Source: Caulobacter sp. | GTDB lineage: Bacteria; Pseudomonadota; Alphaproteobacteria; Caulobacterales; Caulobacteraceae | Assembly (NCBI GenBank): GCA_016125585.1 | Contig: WGLL01000005.1 | Location: 310,001-374,000 of the forward strand | Direction of reading: 5' to 3' | DNA length: 64,000 nt | Shown here: positions 45,728-55,877 of the stretch, piece by piece | Numbering within the stretch: the stretch's first letter is position 1 | Layout of the letters: the number at the start of each line of letters is the position of its first letter | The notes under the pieces: generated by a model | Told to the model about the DNA's origin: nothing | Databases searched by the model: none | What the model saw: the letters and a program-made list of their open reading frames with translations, nothing else | Translations under genes and position numbers: made by a program

Positions 45728-48276
45728 GGCTTGGCCGCACTCCGGCGGCGTTGGCGTCGCGGCCGGGCGCTGCGGGCCTTGTCCGTCATCGGGGCGACGG
45801 TCAGGCGGGCCAGCGCCGCGAACGGCGAGGCTTCCGGCGGCGGCGAGGCCTTCTCGGCGCGGGCGGGCTTGGGCGGGCGACGCCGCCGCCAGGTCATCGG
45901 CTTGCCGCGACTGGCCGGCGCGAAGTTGAGACCCCGAAGAATGTCGGCGCCCTCCCTGGGCGTCCAACCGAGGGTCTCGAACAGGGAGTCCTCGACGGTG
46001 ACGGTCGGGCCCTGCCAGCTCGAAGCGCGCAGCAGACCGTCCAGCTGCTCCAGCTGATCAACGGGAACCGCCAGGCCGCCCACCGCCATCAGGCCGCGCG
46101 CGGACAGGCCGCGGATATCGACCGCTCCCGGCTGCAGCCGGCTGACCCTGCCGGCGGCCGTCTGCCCGACGGCCTGGCCGGCGCCCGGCTGGCTCACGGC
46201 GGAGGCGAAGGCGATGGCGGTGTCATCGAGCAGGCCCGGCAGATGCAGGGAAAAGGCGCCGATCCTGACGCCAAGGCTGCGCAGGGCCCGCCGTTCGGCC
46301 TGGCTCAGCACCTTCATCTCGGCCTCGACCTCGCGGCGGGGCAGGACGCCGCCATTTTCCAGCAGCCGATGGGCCAGTCCGCGCGCCAGGCCGCGCAGGC
46401 CGCCCCGCGCCATCGCTCCTTCCAGCGCGGCCAGGGGCGCCAGGCGTCGTTCGCGTTCGGCCGCCAGCCAGGCCTCCAACCGGCGCTGCGCCCGCTCGCG
46501 CGCCGGGGCCGGACCCAACTCGCCCAGCAACCGGACCTTGCCGGCCGCGGCCAGATAGCCGGCCGCCGCGCCGCGCCACAGCACCGCGCCATCCGGGGTC
46601 AGGCTGAAGGCCTCGTCGGGTTCGGCGGCGAGGGCGCCCAGCCGCCGGGCGACTTCCGGCGCCACCGCCTTCTGGGCCGCGCCGCGTAACGCCTTTTCCT
46701 CGAGGGAGGTGATGGCCCTCGGCTGGTCGAACACCACGCCGTCGAGCTTGCCGACATAATGGCCTTCCACCGTCACCGTGCCGTCTTCCGCCACCCCGGC
46801 CAGCATGGTCTCGCGGTCGCCCAGCTGGCGCATCAGGGCGCTGGTCCTGCGATCGACAAACCTGGCCATCAGCTTGGCGTGCAGGGTGTCGCTCAGCCGG
46901 TCCTCCAGCCCGCGCATGGTTCCCTGCCAGTGCCCCGGATCGTGCAACCAGTTGGGACGGTTGGCGACATAGGACAGGGTGCGCACCGCCGCCAGCCGCC
47001 CGGCCAGGGCGTCGATCTCGCCGTCGGTGCGGTCCAGGGAGTCGAACTGGGCGGCCATCCAGTCCTGCGGCACCCGCCGCCGCCCTGTGGTCAGGTCATT
47101 GAACAGCCGTCTCAGCAGGTTGAGGTGGTCGTCGCTGGCGATCTTGCGGAAGTCGGGGGTCTGGCAAACCTCCCACAGCCGCTCCAGCACCTTGCCGTCG
47201 CGACAGCGCGCGGCGATGTCGGGATCCTCGGCCAGACGCTTCAGCGCCTTCTCGTCGAGCGCTTCGGCGGACAGTTTCAGCCCGTCCTGCACCGGCGCCT
47301 GATCCAGCGAACGGATCAGCAGCGGCAGGCTGGAAAAGTCGAGCCGACTGTTTCGCCATTCGGCCGTGGGGACGGCCTCGAACTGGTGAGTTTCCACCGC
47401 CTCGACCAGATCCTCATCCATCTCGTCGGCTTCGCCGGTCAACCCGAAGGTGCCGTCACGGCGATAGCGTCCGGCGCGGCCGGCGATCTGGCCGATCTCC
47501 GACCCATGCAGCCAGCGGCTCCGCCGCCCGTCGAACTTGCGCAGGCCGGCGAAGGCGACATGGTCGACGTCCATGTTCAGCCCCATGCCGATGGCGTCGG
47601 TGGCGACCAGGAAATCCACCTCGCCCGACTGATAGAGGGCGACCTGGGCATTGCGGGTGCGGGGGCTGAGACTGCCCATCACCACGGCCGCGCCGCCGCG
47701 CTGGCGGCGGATCAGTTCGGCGATGGCGTAGACCTGGTCGGCGCTGAAGGCGACCACGGCGCTGCGCCGGGGTAGGCGTGTCAACTTCTTGGGCCCGCTG
47801 TAGGTCAGATTTGAGAACCGCTCACGGCTGATGATCTCCACCCCTGGCAGCAGCCGGCGGATCAGGGGCGCCATGGTCCCCGATCCCAGCAGCATGGTCT
47901 CGTACTTGCCGCGGGCATGCAGCAGGCGCTGGGTGAAGACATGTCCGCGTTCGGGATCGGCGCACAGCTGGATCTCGTCGACCGCCAGGAACTCGACCTC
48001 GCGGCCCAGGGGCATCGCCTCGACCGTGCAGATGAAATAGTTGGCGCGCGGCGGAACGATCTTCTCCTCGCCGGTGATCAGGGCCACCTCGCGCGGGCCC
48101 TTGAGCGCCACGACCCGATCATAGATTTCTCGGGCCAGCAGCCGCAGCGGCAGACCGAACATGCCGCTGGCGTAGCCGCACATCCGCTCGACGGCCAGAT
48201 GCGTCTTGCCGGTGTTGGTGGGCCCCAGAACGGCCGTAAGCCGGGCCGGCGCCTGTCCGGTCGAGCGGTCACTCAT
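45724..48276 (-). CDS. SUV3-like DEAD/DEAH-box RNA helicase
   Basis: The 850-residue protein has Walker A GPTNTGKT at about residues 18-25, a DEIQ box (VDEIQL), the motif III SGT of LGSGTMAPL, and motif VI QIAGRAGR. A large C-terminal region (about 400-850) holds domain typical of bacterial SUV3 relatives and ends with an Arg/Lys-rich tail ([12 protein letters not shown]). SUV3 helicases unwind RNA in degradation or ribosome-associated pathways. It is the first gene of the cluster with the S4 protein. Confidence 0.9.
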   Translation of the reverse strand: MSDRSTGQAPARLTAVLGPTNTGKTHLAVERMCGYASGMFGLPLRLLAREIYDRVVALKGPREVALITGEEKIVPPRANYFICTVEAMPLGREVEFLAVDEIQLCADPERGHVFTQRLLHARGKYETMLLGSGTMAPLIRRLLPGVEIISRERFSNLTYSGPKKLTRLPRRSAVVAFSADQVYAIAELIRRQRGGAAVVMGSLSPRTRNAQVALYQSGEVDFLVATDAIGMGLNMDVDHVAFAGLRKFDGRRSRWLHGSEIGQIAGRAGRYRRDGTFGLTGEADEMDEDLVEAVETHQFEAVPTAEWRNSRLDFSSLPLLIRSLDQAPVQDGLKLSAEALDEKALKRLAEDPDIAARCRDGKVLERLWEVCQTPDFRKIASDDHLNLLRRLFNDLTTGRRRVPQDWMAAQFDSLDRTDGEIDALAGRLAAVRTLSYVANRPNWLHDPGHWQGTMRGLEDRLSDTLHAKLMARFVDRRTSALMRQLGDRETMLAGVAEDGTVTVEGHYVGKLDGVVFDQPRAITSLEEKALRGAAQKAVAPEVARRLGALAAEPDEAFSLTPDGAVLWRGAAAGYLAAAGKVRLLGELGPAPARERAQRRLEAWLAAERERRLAPLAALEGAMARGGLRGLARGLAHRLLENGGVLPRREVEAEMKVLSQAERRALRSLGVRIGAFSLHLPGLLDDTAIAFASAVSQPGAGQAVGQTAAGRVSRLQPGAVDIRGLSARGLMAVGGLAVPVDQLEQLDGLLRASSWQGPTVTVEDSLFETLGWTPREGADILRGLNFAPASRGKPMTWRRRRPPKPARAEKASPPPEASPFAALARLTVAPMTDKARSARPRRQRRRSAAKP

Positions 48277-48336
48277 GTCGCGAAGGTGGGGCGGCCCGGC
48301 GAGTCGGACAAGGGGCGGCGTGCGTCTTGCGACGCT

Positions 48337-50034
48337 CTACCGCCCGTCGAACACCACCTTGCCGGCCACCACGGTCAGCACCGGCTTGGCGGTCAGGATA
48401 TCGGCGGCCGGCGCGCTGAGGATGTCGCGCGAAAACACGGTGATGTTGGCCGGGCTTCCGACCTTCAGCAGGCCCCACCCTTCGAGACGGTGATCGGCCC
48501 GGGCGGGGTTGAGGGTGAACAGGTCCAGCGCCTGCACCCGGCTCAGAGCTTCCTCGGGATGCCAGTCGGGGGCCGAATGTCCCTTCAGGTCCTTGCGGGC
48601 GACCGCCGCATAGTACTCGATCCTCGGATCGCCGACCTCGACCGGGGCGTCGGTGCCGCCAATCACCAGGGCTCCGGAGTCCGTCAGGCTGCGCCAGGCA
48701 TAGGCGCCGTTCAGCCGCGCCTCGCCAAGACGGGCAGGGGCGAAATAGAAGTCGCCGATGGCGTGGGACGGCTGCATCGAGGCGACCACGCCCAGGGCGG
48801 CGAAGCGGGGAATGTCGGCCGGATTGATGATCTGGGAATGCTCGATCCGCCAGTGGACCGCCCTGGCGGCTTCAGGGTCCGCCTTCAGGACGGTCTGGTA
48901 CCAGTCGAGCACCTGGCGGTTGCCCTTGTCGCCGATGGCGTGAAAGGCGACGTCGGCCCGCACCTTCAGGGCCTGTTGCAGCATGGCGATCGTCTTGTCG
49001 CGCTCGGCGATCTGCAGGCCCGAGCCCGACGGTTGGTCGCTGTAGGGCGCCAGCAACAATGCGCCGCGCGATCCGAGCGCGCCATCCATATAGAGCTTGA
49101 TCCCGCGCACCCTGACCCGCCCCGTCGGATCGTTGTAGGGCCCGCGCCTGAGCACCTCGGCGGAATCCTCCGGCGTCATGAAGACGTCCACGGTGATCGG
49201 CAGTTTGCCCTCAGCGGCGAGGGCGAACAGCACCTCGACGTCAGCGGCGCTGGTGCTCATGTTGGCGGCGCCGGTCCAGCCCCGGCTCGCGTACAGGGCG
49301 ACGGCCCGTTCGAGCGCTTCGCGATGCTTGGCGGGGTCCAGCGGCGGCAGTTTGGGATAGATCAGGTCCTGAGCCCCATCGATCAGCATACCGGTGGCCT
49401 CGCCATCGGCGCCGCGTTCGATGCGGCCGCCGGGCGGGTTCGCGGTGTCTCTGGTAATCCCGGCCAGCTTCAGGGCCGCGCTGTTGAGCACGGCGGCATG
49501 GCCATCAGCCCGGCTGAGCACGACCGGCCGGTCCGGGACCACCGCATCCAGATCCTCACGCGTCGGGAAGCGACTTTCCGGCCAGTGGGTTTCGATCCAG
49601 CCGCGACCGACGAGCGGCTCCTCGCCAGGGTGGGCCGTATCCCAGGCTTTCACTGCCTGTTTCAGCGCCTCGACCGAATCGACCTGATCGAGATTGAGGG
49701 TCATTTCCCGCAGGCCGACCCCGGTCAGATGCACATGGCTGTCGACGAACCCCGGATAGGCCGCCGCGCCCTTCAGGTCGATCTGCGGCAGGCCGCCTCC
49801 CAGTTTCCGGGCCTCGGCCAGGTCGCCGGCGAACACCACCTTGCCGTCCCGCACGACGATCGCCTCGGCCGGGGCGACCTCGACTGTTCCGTCGCCCTTG
49901 ACGCTCTCGCCCTGGCCGAAGATCGGCCCGCCGAACATCAGGAAATCATCGCAGTCCGGCGCGCTGGCCTGGGCCGCGCAGCCGGCCAGGACAGCGGCGC
50001 AGATGATCGCGAGGGGGCGCAGGAAACTATGCAA
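48337..50034 (-). CDS. Amidohydrolase 3 family lipoprotein (YtcJ-like)
   Basis: The 565-residue metal hydrolase starts at TTG 50034, chosen because GGAGAG lies five bases upstream and the resulting N terminus (MHSFLRPLAIICAAVLAGC) is a lipoprotein signal with an LAGC lipobox; longer starts give an odd leader. The catalytic domain has FVDSHVHLTG for the HxH metal ligands, the FHAIGDKGNRQVLDWY helix and the GGTDAPVEVGDPRI late Asp motif. Substrate unknown; YtcJ-type enzymes are exo-type amidohydrolases. Confidence 0.85.
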   Translation of the reverse strand: MHSFLRPLAIICAAVLAGCAAQASAPDCDDFLMFGGPIFGQGESVKGDGTVEVAPAEAIVVRDGKVVFAGDLAEARKLGGGLPQIDLKGAAAYPGFVDSHVHLTGVGLREMTLNLDQVDSVEALKQAVKAWDTAHPGEEPLVGRGWIETHWPESRFPTREDLDAVVPDRPVVLSRADGHAAVLNSAALKLAGITRDTANPPGGRIERGADGEATGMLIDGAQDLIYPKLPPLDPAKHREALERAVALYASRGWTGAANMSTSAADVEVLFALAAEGKLPITVDVFMTPEDSAEVLRRGPYNDPTGRVRVRGIKLYMDGALGSRGALLLAPYSDQPSGSGLQIAERDKTIAMLQQALKVRADVAFHAIGDKGNRQVLDWYQTVLKADPEAARAVHWRIEHSQIINPADIPRFAALGVVASMQPSHAIGDFYFAPARLGEARLNGAYAWRSLTDSGALVIGGTDAPVEVGDPRIEYYAAVARKDLKGHSAPDWHPEEALSRVQALDLFTLNPARADHRLEGWGLLKVGSPANITVFSRDILSAPAADILTAKPVLTVVAGKVVFDGR

Positions 50035-50257
50035 GGGGGCTCTCCGCCAACCGGTTAACGACCACTGTCGGGCGTAGCGAACAGGCGCGAAACGAATCAT
50101 GACCGAATCAGCGACGTCCGCCAATTCGATCTTTGTTCACCACAAGCTATTGTATCTTAAAGCGGATTAACCACAAGTCCTGTCCCGCGATCCGGGAAGC
50201 AACGGGCAGGGGCCGGGCCTTGGCGGCGACCCGGTCGGTCGCCGCAATCGCCTTGGG

Positions 50258-50710
50258 CTACTTCGCCTTCTTCGCCGGCTTGGGCGGGCAGGTCGGCCCG
50301 ATCCAGGTGGCCTCGATAGAGCCGGTCGGGGTGATCGGCAGGCCGATGATGCTGGTCTTGATCCGGGCGTCGAGGGTGAAGTGCTTGGGGCTGTAGGAGC
50401 CCGAGGCCGTCACCTCGGCGGTGCGACCGCGCTTGTCGACGCAGGTGCCCTTGAACTCGGCCTTGCCGTTGCCGACCTTGCGGAGCGGATAGGTGCATTT
50501 GTAGTGGCGGTTGCTGGGGCCGCTGAAGAACTTCTCGATGTCCTTGGGCTCGACGCACTTCTTCTCGACGCTGGTGCTGGAGACGCCCAGCGAGACCTTG
50601 CTGCGATATTCCCAGTAGCCGGGCAGAATGGTGTCGTTCGCCTGGCTTGAGGCGATGGCCGGCAGGGCGAGCAGCAACAGGCTGGCGAGTATGGCGGCCG
50701 GGCGGATCAT
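50258..50710 (-). CDS. DUF3617 domain secreted protein
   Basis: The 150-residue protein starts at ATG 50710 with a signal peptide (MIRPAAILASLLLLALPAIASSQA) and shows the DUF3617 pattern: LPGYWEYRSKVSLGVSSTSVEKKCVEPKDIEKFF, NRHYKCTYPLRKVGNGKAEFKGTC and a final FTLDARIKTSIIGLPITPTGSIEATWIGPTC. Conserved Cys residues suggest disulfides in the periplasm. It ends with a Lys/Ala-rich tail. The molecular role of this family is unknown. Confidence 0.85.
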   Translation of the reverse strand: MIRPAAILASLLLLALPAIASSQANDTILPGYWEYRSKVSLGVSSTSVEKKCVEPKDIEKFFSGPSNRHYKCTYPLRKVGNGKAEFKGTCVDKRGRTAEVTASGSYSPKHFTLDARIKTSIIGLPITPTGSIEATWIGPTCPPKPAKKAK

Positions 50711-50818
50711 GTCTGGCGTCTGGCTCCGAAGGGGTCCTTGCATAAGCACCCTATATAGTGAGCGCGCATGAATGGCGGCTGAAGCGCATTCGCGTCCCGG
50801 GGTGCGGGCCGCGAAGGG

Positions 50819-50848
50819 TTGACGTATCGCGGCCCCTTCCCCTATAGA
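50819..50848 (+). promoter_or_regulatory. Sigma-70-type promoter of rpmB
   Basis: TTGACG at 50819-50824 and TATAGA at 50843-50848 are separated by 18 bp, about 65 bp upstream of the rpmB start. Both match the alphaproteobacterial housekeeping consensus. Confidence 0.7.
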
Positions 50849-50911
50849 CCCCGCTCTCGTGCGCGGGCCACCCCGGGCGCGCTCCAGTTTCTATTTCGAA
50901 GGTCGCTAACA

Positions 50912-51208
50912 ATGTCGCGCCGCTGCGAACTCACTGGTGTCGGACCCATGGTCGGCAACAACGTGAGCCACTCCAACACCAAGACCAAGCGTCGGTTCCT
51001 GCCGGCTCTGGTTCCCGCCACCCTCGTGTCCGAGGCCCTCGGCCAGAGCTTCAAGCTGCGGATCACCAACTCGGCCCTGCGCACCCTCGACTTCCGCGGC
51101 GGCCTGGACGTGTTCCTGGCCAAGGCCAAGGATGAGCAGCTTTCGCCGCGCGCGCTGAAGATCAAGCGCCAGCTGAAGGCCAAGCTTGCCGAGACCGCCG
51201 CGGCCTGA
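50912..51208 (+). CDS. rpmB: 50S ribosomal protein L28
   Basis: The 98-residue protein starts MSRRCELTGVGPMVGNNVSHSNTKTKRRFLPALVPATLVSEALGQSFKLRITNSALRTLDFRGGLDVFLAKAKDEQLSPRALKIKRQLKAKL in full agreement with alphaproteobacterial L28. It is a single-gene transcription unit between a promoter and a terminator. Length is that of the long L28 type. Confidence 0.98.
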   Translation: MSRRCELTGVGPMVGNNVSHSNTKTKRRFLPALVPATLVSEALGQSFKLRITNSALRTLDFRGGLDVFLAKAKDEQLSPRALKIKRQLKAKLAETAAA

Positions 51209-51233
51209 GCCACGGCTGACCAGGCGACAGACG

Positions 51234-51261
51234 ACGGCCCGCGAGGCGACTCGCGGGCCGT
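51234..51261 (+). terminator. Terminator-like hairpin after rpmB
   Basis: A perfect 12-bp stem (51234-51245 with 51250-51261) closed by a GCGA tetraloop is followed by TCTGCGTTTCCTC. The T tract is short, but stem and place fit termination for both converging genes. Confidence 0.78.
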
Positions 51262-51294
51262 TCTGCGTTTCCTCAAAGGCTTGCGGCGTCGCCC

Positions 51295-52437
51295 TCAGAC
51301 GGCCAGCAGGTCCCGGCCGGCGCTTCGGACGTCGGTGCAGCCGGTCAGGGCCATGGCCATCATCATCTCCTGACGGATCACGCCCAGCACATGGGCGACC
51401 CCGGCCTCGCCGCGCGCACCGAGCGCCCAGGCCCAGGCCCTGCCGATCATCACCCCCTTGGCGCCCATGGCCAGGGCCTTGACCACATCCAGTCCCGACC
51501 GCACCCCGCCGTCCATCAGTACGGTCAGGTCGTCGCCGACAGCCTCGACGATGGGCGGCAGGGCCCGCGCCCCGCTCATCACCCCGTCCAGCTGCCGGCC
51601 CCCGTGGTTCGACACGACAATCCCGTCCACGCCCCGCCGCGCGGCCTCCCGGGCGTCCTCGGCGTCCAGGATTCCCTTGAGGATGATCGGTCCCTTCCAG
51701 TGGGCTCTCACCCAGTCGAGATCGGCCCAGGACACCGTCGGATCGAAGTTGCGCGTGACCCAGGGCCAGAACTCCATGATCCCCCGGGCCTCGGGAATCG
51801 CCGCGGCGATGTTGCCGAAGCTGTGGGGCCGGCCATTGAAATAGACGTCGAGCATCCATTGCGGATGGCTGAGCCCGTCAAGCGCCCGCTTCAGGCCCGT
51901 CAGCGGACCGTTCGCGCCGAACAGGCCCGAGCGATAGTCGCGGTAGCGCGCTCCCGGCACCGGCAGATCGACCGTGAACACCAGCGCCGGCGCCCCCAGG
52001 TCCGCCGCCCGGGCCAGCAGGTCGGCCATGAAGCCCCGGTCCCTGATCATGTAGAGCTGGAACCAGGGGGCCTGGCCGCCGTCGCGCGTCACCTCCTCCA
52101 GATCGCAGACGGAGACCGAGGACAGGCACATCGGCAGGCCCGCCGCCTTGGCCGCCCGCATCGCCTGGACCTCGCCGCGCCGGGCGTACATCCCGGCCAT
52201 GCCGATCGGGGCCAGAATCACCGGCATGGCCATGGCCTGACCGAACAGCTCGGTCTCGAGGCTGATGTTCGAGACATCACGCAGCACCCGCTGGCGCAGG
52301 GCGATGGCCTCGAGATCCTCGACGTTGCGCCGCAGGGTGACCTCGGCATAGGAGCCGCCGTCGATGTAGTCGAACATTACCCGGGGCAGTCGCCGCCGCG
52401 CCAGCTCGCGGTAGTCGGCGACGCAGGCGGCGGTCAC
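51295..52437 (-). CDS. FMN-dependent alpha-hydroxyacid dehydrogenase (LldD-like)
   Basis: The 380-residue TIM-barrel enzyme oxidises L-lactate or a related 2-hydroxyacid with FMN. Marks include VMFDYIDGGSYAEVTLRRNVEDLEAI, PVILAPIGMAGMYARRGEVQAMRAAKAAGLPMCLSSVSVCDLEEV, IILKGILDAEDAREA, the active-site His-Arg segment VVSNHGGRQLDG, and DGGVRSGLDVVKALAMGAKGVMIGR. Start GTG 52437 overlaps the upstream gene's stop as GTGA. Name as lldD is not given because mandelate or glycolate oxidases are alike. Confidence 0.9.
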   Translation of the reverse strand: MTAACVADYRELARRRLPRVMFDYIDGGSYAEVTLRRNVEDLEAIALRQRVLRDVSNISLETELFGQAMAMPVILAPIGMAGMYARRGEVQAMRAAKAAGLPMCLSSVSVCDLEEVTRDGGQAPWFQLYMIRDRGFMADLLARAADLGAPALVFTVDLPVPGARYRDYRSGLFGANGPLTGLKRALDGLSHPQWMLDVYFNGRPHSFGNIAAAIPEARGIMEFWPWVTRNFDPTVSWADLDWVRAHWKGPIILKGILDAEDAREAARRGVDGIVVSNHGGRQLDGVMSGARALPPIVEAVGDDLTVLMDGGVRSGLDVVKALAMGAKGVMIGRAWAWALGARGEAGVAHVLGVIRQEMMMAMALTGCTDVRSAGRDLLAV

Positions 52438-53462
52438 CGCCGCGGCGTCCAGTCAAAAGCCATGAGCAGGGTGCGCTGGCTGGGGCTGGCGTTGTCGTCG
52501 GACATCAGCAGCAGCCGCGTCCCGCCGGTGGGCGAGGTCAGCAGGGCGACCCCCTCGATGTTGTCGCGGGTCAGCGAGCCCTGCAGGGTCATGCGCGCGA
52601 TCGGCTGAGGGGCCTTGGCCTTCAGGCCGGCGGCCGCATAGATGGAGACCAGGATCCGCGCGCCCCGGATCGGGTCAAAGGCGCGGTGGACGACCACCAG
52701 AGAACCGTCGGGAAAGGCGGCGAAGGCGGTCAGGCCGAACTCCAGGTCGGGGCCGTTGAAATTGACGAATCGCGCGCAGCCGCTCGCCAGATGACACAGC
52801 CAGGACTCGCCCTCCTCGGAGCCGACCACATAGGCGTCCGGTCCGGCGGAAGGATATTCGGTGAGGGCCTCCATGCCCTCGTTTTCGGAGAACAGATTGT
52901 CGGGCTTGGGCGCCACGCGCGGCGGCCCGCCATCGGCCGGATACAGCCAGATGCGATGGTCGCGCTCGAAGCTCACCAGCCGGTCGCCGCTGGCCAGCAC
53001 CGCCAGCCCCTCGGCGTCGCCCTCCCGCTTGCCCTGCACCGGCTGGCCGTCCGGCCGCGTCAGGGGCCAGACCTTGCCGTCGGTCAGGCCCGTCAGCCGG
53101 TGGTTGGCGTCGAACTGCAGCGTCCCCTCGAACCGGTCGCCCAGGTCGCTGATGGCCAGCAGCCGGCCGTCCTCGGTGACGCGGATGTCCGACAGGCCAT
53201 GCACACGGTTGGTGATGGGGTCGCTGATCGCCAGCCCGCCGGCGTAGGTAAAGCCATCGACGCTGACGCGGGCGGGATCGCTCTCGTCCAGCGGGACCGG
53301 CGTCGTGACCAGCTGAACGCCGGGTCCGGCCGGCTGCGGCTCGGGCGGCAGCACCGGCGCGGGACCGGCGCAACCGGCCAGGAGCAGGCCGGCGGCCAGC
53401 AGTCCGGCCAGGACCGCGTTTCCGCCAGCCATGACGCGGGCGAGCGCGCGGCCCCGGCTCAC
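52434..53462 (-). CDS. Esterase-like activity of phytase family lipoprotein
   Basis: The 342-residue protein starts at GTG 53462 (overlap GTGA with cobT); ATG 53432 is an alternative. The N terminus ([19 protein letters not shown]) is a lipoprotein signal. The rest is a beta-propeller-like domain with [88 protein letters not shown] and [10 protein letters not shown]. The family is 'esterase-like activity of phytase'; the substrate is unknown and phytase activity is not assured. Confidence 0.85.
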   Translation of the reverse strand: MSRGRALARVMAGGNAVLAGLLAAGLLLAGCAGPAPVLPPEPQPAGPGVQLVTTPVPLDESDPARVSVDGFTYAGGLAISDPITNRVHGLSDIRVTEDGRLLAISDLGDRFEGTLQFDANHRLTGLTDGKVWPLTRPDGQPVQGKREGDAEGLAVLASGDRLVSFERDHRIWLYPADGGPPRVAPKPDNLFSENEGMEALTEYPSAGPDAYVVGSEEGESWLCHLASGCARFVNFNGPDLEFGLTAFAAFPDGSLVVVHRAFDPIRGARILVSIYAAAGLKAKAPQPIARMTLQGSLTRDNIEGVALLTSPTGGTRLLLMSDDNASPSQRTLLMAFDWTPRR

Positions 53463-55390
53463 GTCAGGGCCTCCACGACCCCCTGCAGGGTCGCGGCCCT
53501 GGGCGGCGGCGGCTGCGTCACTGGCAGGGCGCTCAGCAGGCCCCGGCTTCTGGCCACCTTCTTGGGCTCTTCCTCGAACAATTCGGCCAGCTGTTCGACC
53601 AGCACTCCGCCCAGCTGTTCCACATCGACGATGGTCACCGCCCGGCGATAGTAGCGGGTGACATCGTGACCGATGCCGATGGCCAGCAGCTCGACCGGGC
53701 TCTTGGTCTCGATCTCGGTGATCACCTGCCGCAGGTGCCGCTCCAGGTAGTGGCCGCTGTTCACCGACAGGGTCGAATCGTCGACCGGCGCCCCGTCGCT
53801 GATGACCATCAGGATGCGCCGCTGCTCGGGCCGGCCCATCATCCGCTGGTGGGCCCACATCAGGGCCTCGCCATCGATGTTTTCCTTCAGCAGGCCTTCG
53901 CGCATCATCAACCCGAGGTTCTTGCGGGCCCGCCGCCAGGGGCTGTCGGCGGACTTGTAGATGATGTGGCGCAGGTCGTTCAGGCGGCCGGGGGAGGGAG
54001 GCTTGCCCGCCTTGATCCAGTCGTCCCGGCTGATCCCGCCCTTCCAGGCCCGGGTGGTGAAACCGAGAATCTCGACCTTTACCGCACAGCGCTCCAGGGT
54101 CCGCGCCAGGATGTCGGCGCAGACGGCGGCGACCATGATCGGCCGCCCGCGCATCGAGCCCGAGTTGTCGATCAGCAGGGTGACGACAGTGTCGCGGAAG
54201 TCGGTGTCGCTCTCCTGCTTGAAGCTCAGCGGCGCGGTCGGGTCGATGATGATCCGGGGCAGGCGGGCGACGTCCAGCATCCCCTCTTCCAGATCGAACT
54301 GCCAGCTGCGGTTCTGCTGCGCCAGCAGCCGCCGCTGCAGCTTGTTGGCCAGACGCGAGACCACGCTCGAAAGGCTGGCCAGCTGCTGGTCGAGATAGGC
54401 TCGCAGCCGCGTCAGCTCCTCGGCGTCGCACAGATCCTCGGCCGGCTCGATCTCGTCGTGGGCGGTGGTGAAGATCTTGTAGGCCGGTTCGGGCCGGCCG
54501 CTGTCCTTGGGATCGGGCCGGGCCGGCTTGGCGCCGTCGCCCATCTCCGGCGATTCGTCGGAAAGCTCGGCGTCCTCGTCGTCCTCGGTCTCGACGGCCT
54601 GTTCCTCGCCCTCCTGGGATTCGTCCTCGGAGGCCTCGGTCTCCTGCATCGAGCTGCCTTCGGGAGACTCGCCCTCGCCATCGCCGCTCTCGTCGTCGGA
54701 CGGCTGCTGCTCTTCCGGACCCTGGTCGTCCTCCTGGCCGTCGCTGGCGTCCTCGCCCTCGTCGCCCATGTCGAGGTCGCGCAGGATGGCGCGGGCGACG
54801 CGGGCGAAGGCGGGCTGGTCATCAATCGCCTGGGTCAGCCGGTCGAGATCGGCCCCGGCCTTGACCTCGATCTCGGCCCGGAACATGTCGACCAGCGGCC
54901 GCACCGCTTCCGGCGGCGCCTGTCCGGTCAGCCGCTCGCGCACCATCATCCCGACGATGTCGGCCAGCGGCGCATTGGCCCGGTCCTGGATGCGGTTCAG
55001 CCCGCGGCGCTCGATGGATTGGGCCATGACCGCATTGAGGTTCTGCCGCACCCCGCCAAGCGCGTTGGAGCCGATCGCCTCGATCCGCGCCTGTTCCACC
55101 GCCTCGAACACCGCCTGGCCCTGGGGCGAGATCGGCCGGGCCCGGGCGTGAGCCGCGGCGTCGTGGTGCGCCAGCCGCAGGGCCATCTGGTCGGCCAGCC
55201 CGCGAATGCGCGAGGCCTCCGCCAGGCTCAGGTCGCGGGGCGGGTGGGGCAGAACGGCGCGGTTGCCCGACAGCTGCGGCCCGTCGCCGGAGAAGACGAT
55301 CTCCAGATCCGGCATTTCCGCCAGGGAGCGCGCGGCGTGAGCCAGGGCGCGCTTGAAGGGTTCGGTGGGGCTTTCGGGCTTGCCGGACAT
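53459..55390 (-). CDS. cobT: Cobaltochelatase subunit CobT
   Basis: The 643-residue protein is the von Willebrand A-type subunit of the aerobic cobalt chelatase, which works with CobN and CobS in cobalamin synthesis. The N-terminal half (1-210) is followed by a strongly acidic segment (about 215-300, [30 protein letters not shown]) and a C-terminal vWA domain with the MIDAS motif LLIDNSGSM (about residues 399-407). CobS and CobN are not in this window. Start ATG 55390. Confidence 0.93.
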   Translation of the reverse strand: MSGKPESPTEPFKRALAHAARSLAEMPDLEIVFSGDGPQLSGNRAVLPHPPRDLSLAEASRIRGLADQMALRLAHHDAAAHARARPISPQGQAVFEAVEQARIEAIGSNALGGVRQNLNAVMAQSIERRGLNRIQDRANAPLADIVGMMVRERLTGQAPPEAVRPLVDMFRAEIEVKAGADLDRLTQAIDDQPAFARVARAILRDLDMGDEGEDASDGQEDDQGPEEQQPSDDESGDGEGESPEGSSMQETEASEDESQEGEEQAVETEDDEDAELSDESPEMGDGAKPARPDPKDSGRPEPAYKIFTTAHDEIEPAEDLCDAEELTRLRAYLDQQLASLSSVVSRLANKLQRRLLAQQNRSWQFDLEEGMLDVARLPRIIIDPTAPLSFKQESDTDFRDTVVTLLIDNSGSMRGRPIMVAAVCADILARTLERCAVKVEILGFTTRAWKGGISRDDWIKAGKPPSPGRLNDLRHIIYKSADSPWRRARKNLGLMMREGLLKENIDGEALMWAHQRMMGRPEQRRILMVISDGAPVDDSTLSVNSGHYLERHLRQVITEIETKSPVELLAIGIGHDVTRYYRRAVTIVDVEQLGGVLVEQLAELFEEEPKKVARSRGLLSALPVTQPPPPRAATLQGVVEALT

Positions 55391-55493
55391 GGGACCGGTT
55401 AAATCACCGGTCGGCGGCGGCGAAAAGGCCGTGGCGGAGATTTACCCTGTTTGCTGGCGGAGGCTTAACCGCGCCGGGCCTAAAGCCGCGATC

Positions 55494-55712
55494 ATGCAGG
55501 TTCTCAACACCGCCGCCGCCGGCCTGATGGCCGCCAGTCAACGCCTCGACGCCAGCGCCCAGCGCACGGCACGCTGGGGCGCCGACAGCGACGTCGATCT
55601 GGGCCGGGAAGCGGTTGAACAGATCACCGCCAAGACCGACTTCAAGGCCAACCTCGCCGTCATCCGCGCCGCCGATGCGATGATGGGCGATCTCCTGGAC
55701 ATCCTGGCCTGA
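55494..55712 (+). CDS. Small flagellar-rod-C-terminal-like protein
   Basis: The 72-residue protein starts MQVLNTAAAGLMAASQRLDASAQRTARWGADSDVDLGREAVEQITAKTDFKANLAVIRAADAMMGDLLDILA. The N-terminal and C-terminal helices resemble the ends of flagellar rod or hook proteins (FlgC/FlgG type: ASAQRTA, then FKANLAVIRAADAMMGDLLDI), without the middle domain. It may be a short rod-like protein or a remnant. Function unproven. Confidence 0.65.
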   Translation: MQVLNTAAAGLMAASQRLDASAQRTARWGADSDVDLGREAVEQITAKTDFKANLAVIRAADAMMGDLLDILA

Positions 55713-55720
55713 CACCGAGT

Positions 55721-55876
55721 CCTTCTCCCGCTTGCCGGGAGAAGGTGGCCCCACGGAGTGGGGTCGGATGAGGGCGGCGCCGGCCAGAAAAGGGGAGCCG
55801 CTTTCCATCCCTCACCTTCGGCTCTGCCCTCATCCGGCCGCTGCGCGTCCACCTTCTCCCGGCGAACGGGAGAAGG
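55721..55876. repeat. Intergenic hairpin repeat (REP-like)
   Basis: Two hairpins with arms CCTTCTCCCG/CGGGAGAAGG (55721-55745 and 55852-55876) flank an inner pair CGGATGAGGGC (55765-55775) and GCCCTCATCCG (55826-55836). The whole can form a long cruciform between two convergent genes. Such elements are common intergenic repeats in this group of bacteria. Confidence 0.8.
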
Positions 55877-55877
55877 C

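Noticed and set aside
55721..55876. Repeat as a simple terminator
   Set aside because: The hairpins lack T tracts and form a nested multi-hairpin structure seen as an intergenic repeat, although it may still help end both converging transcripts.
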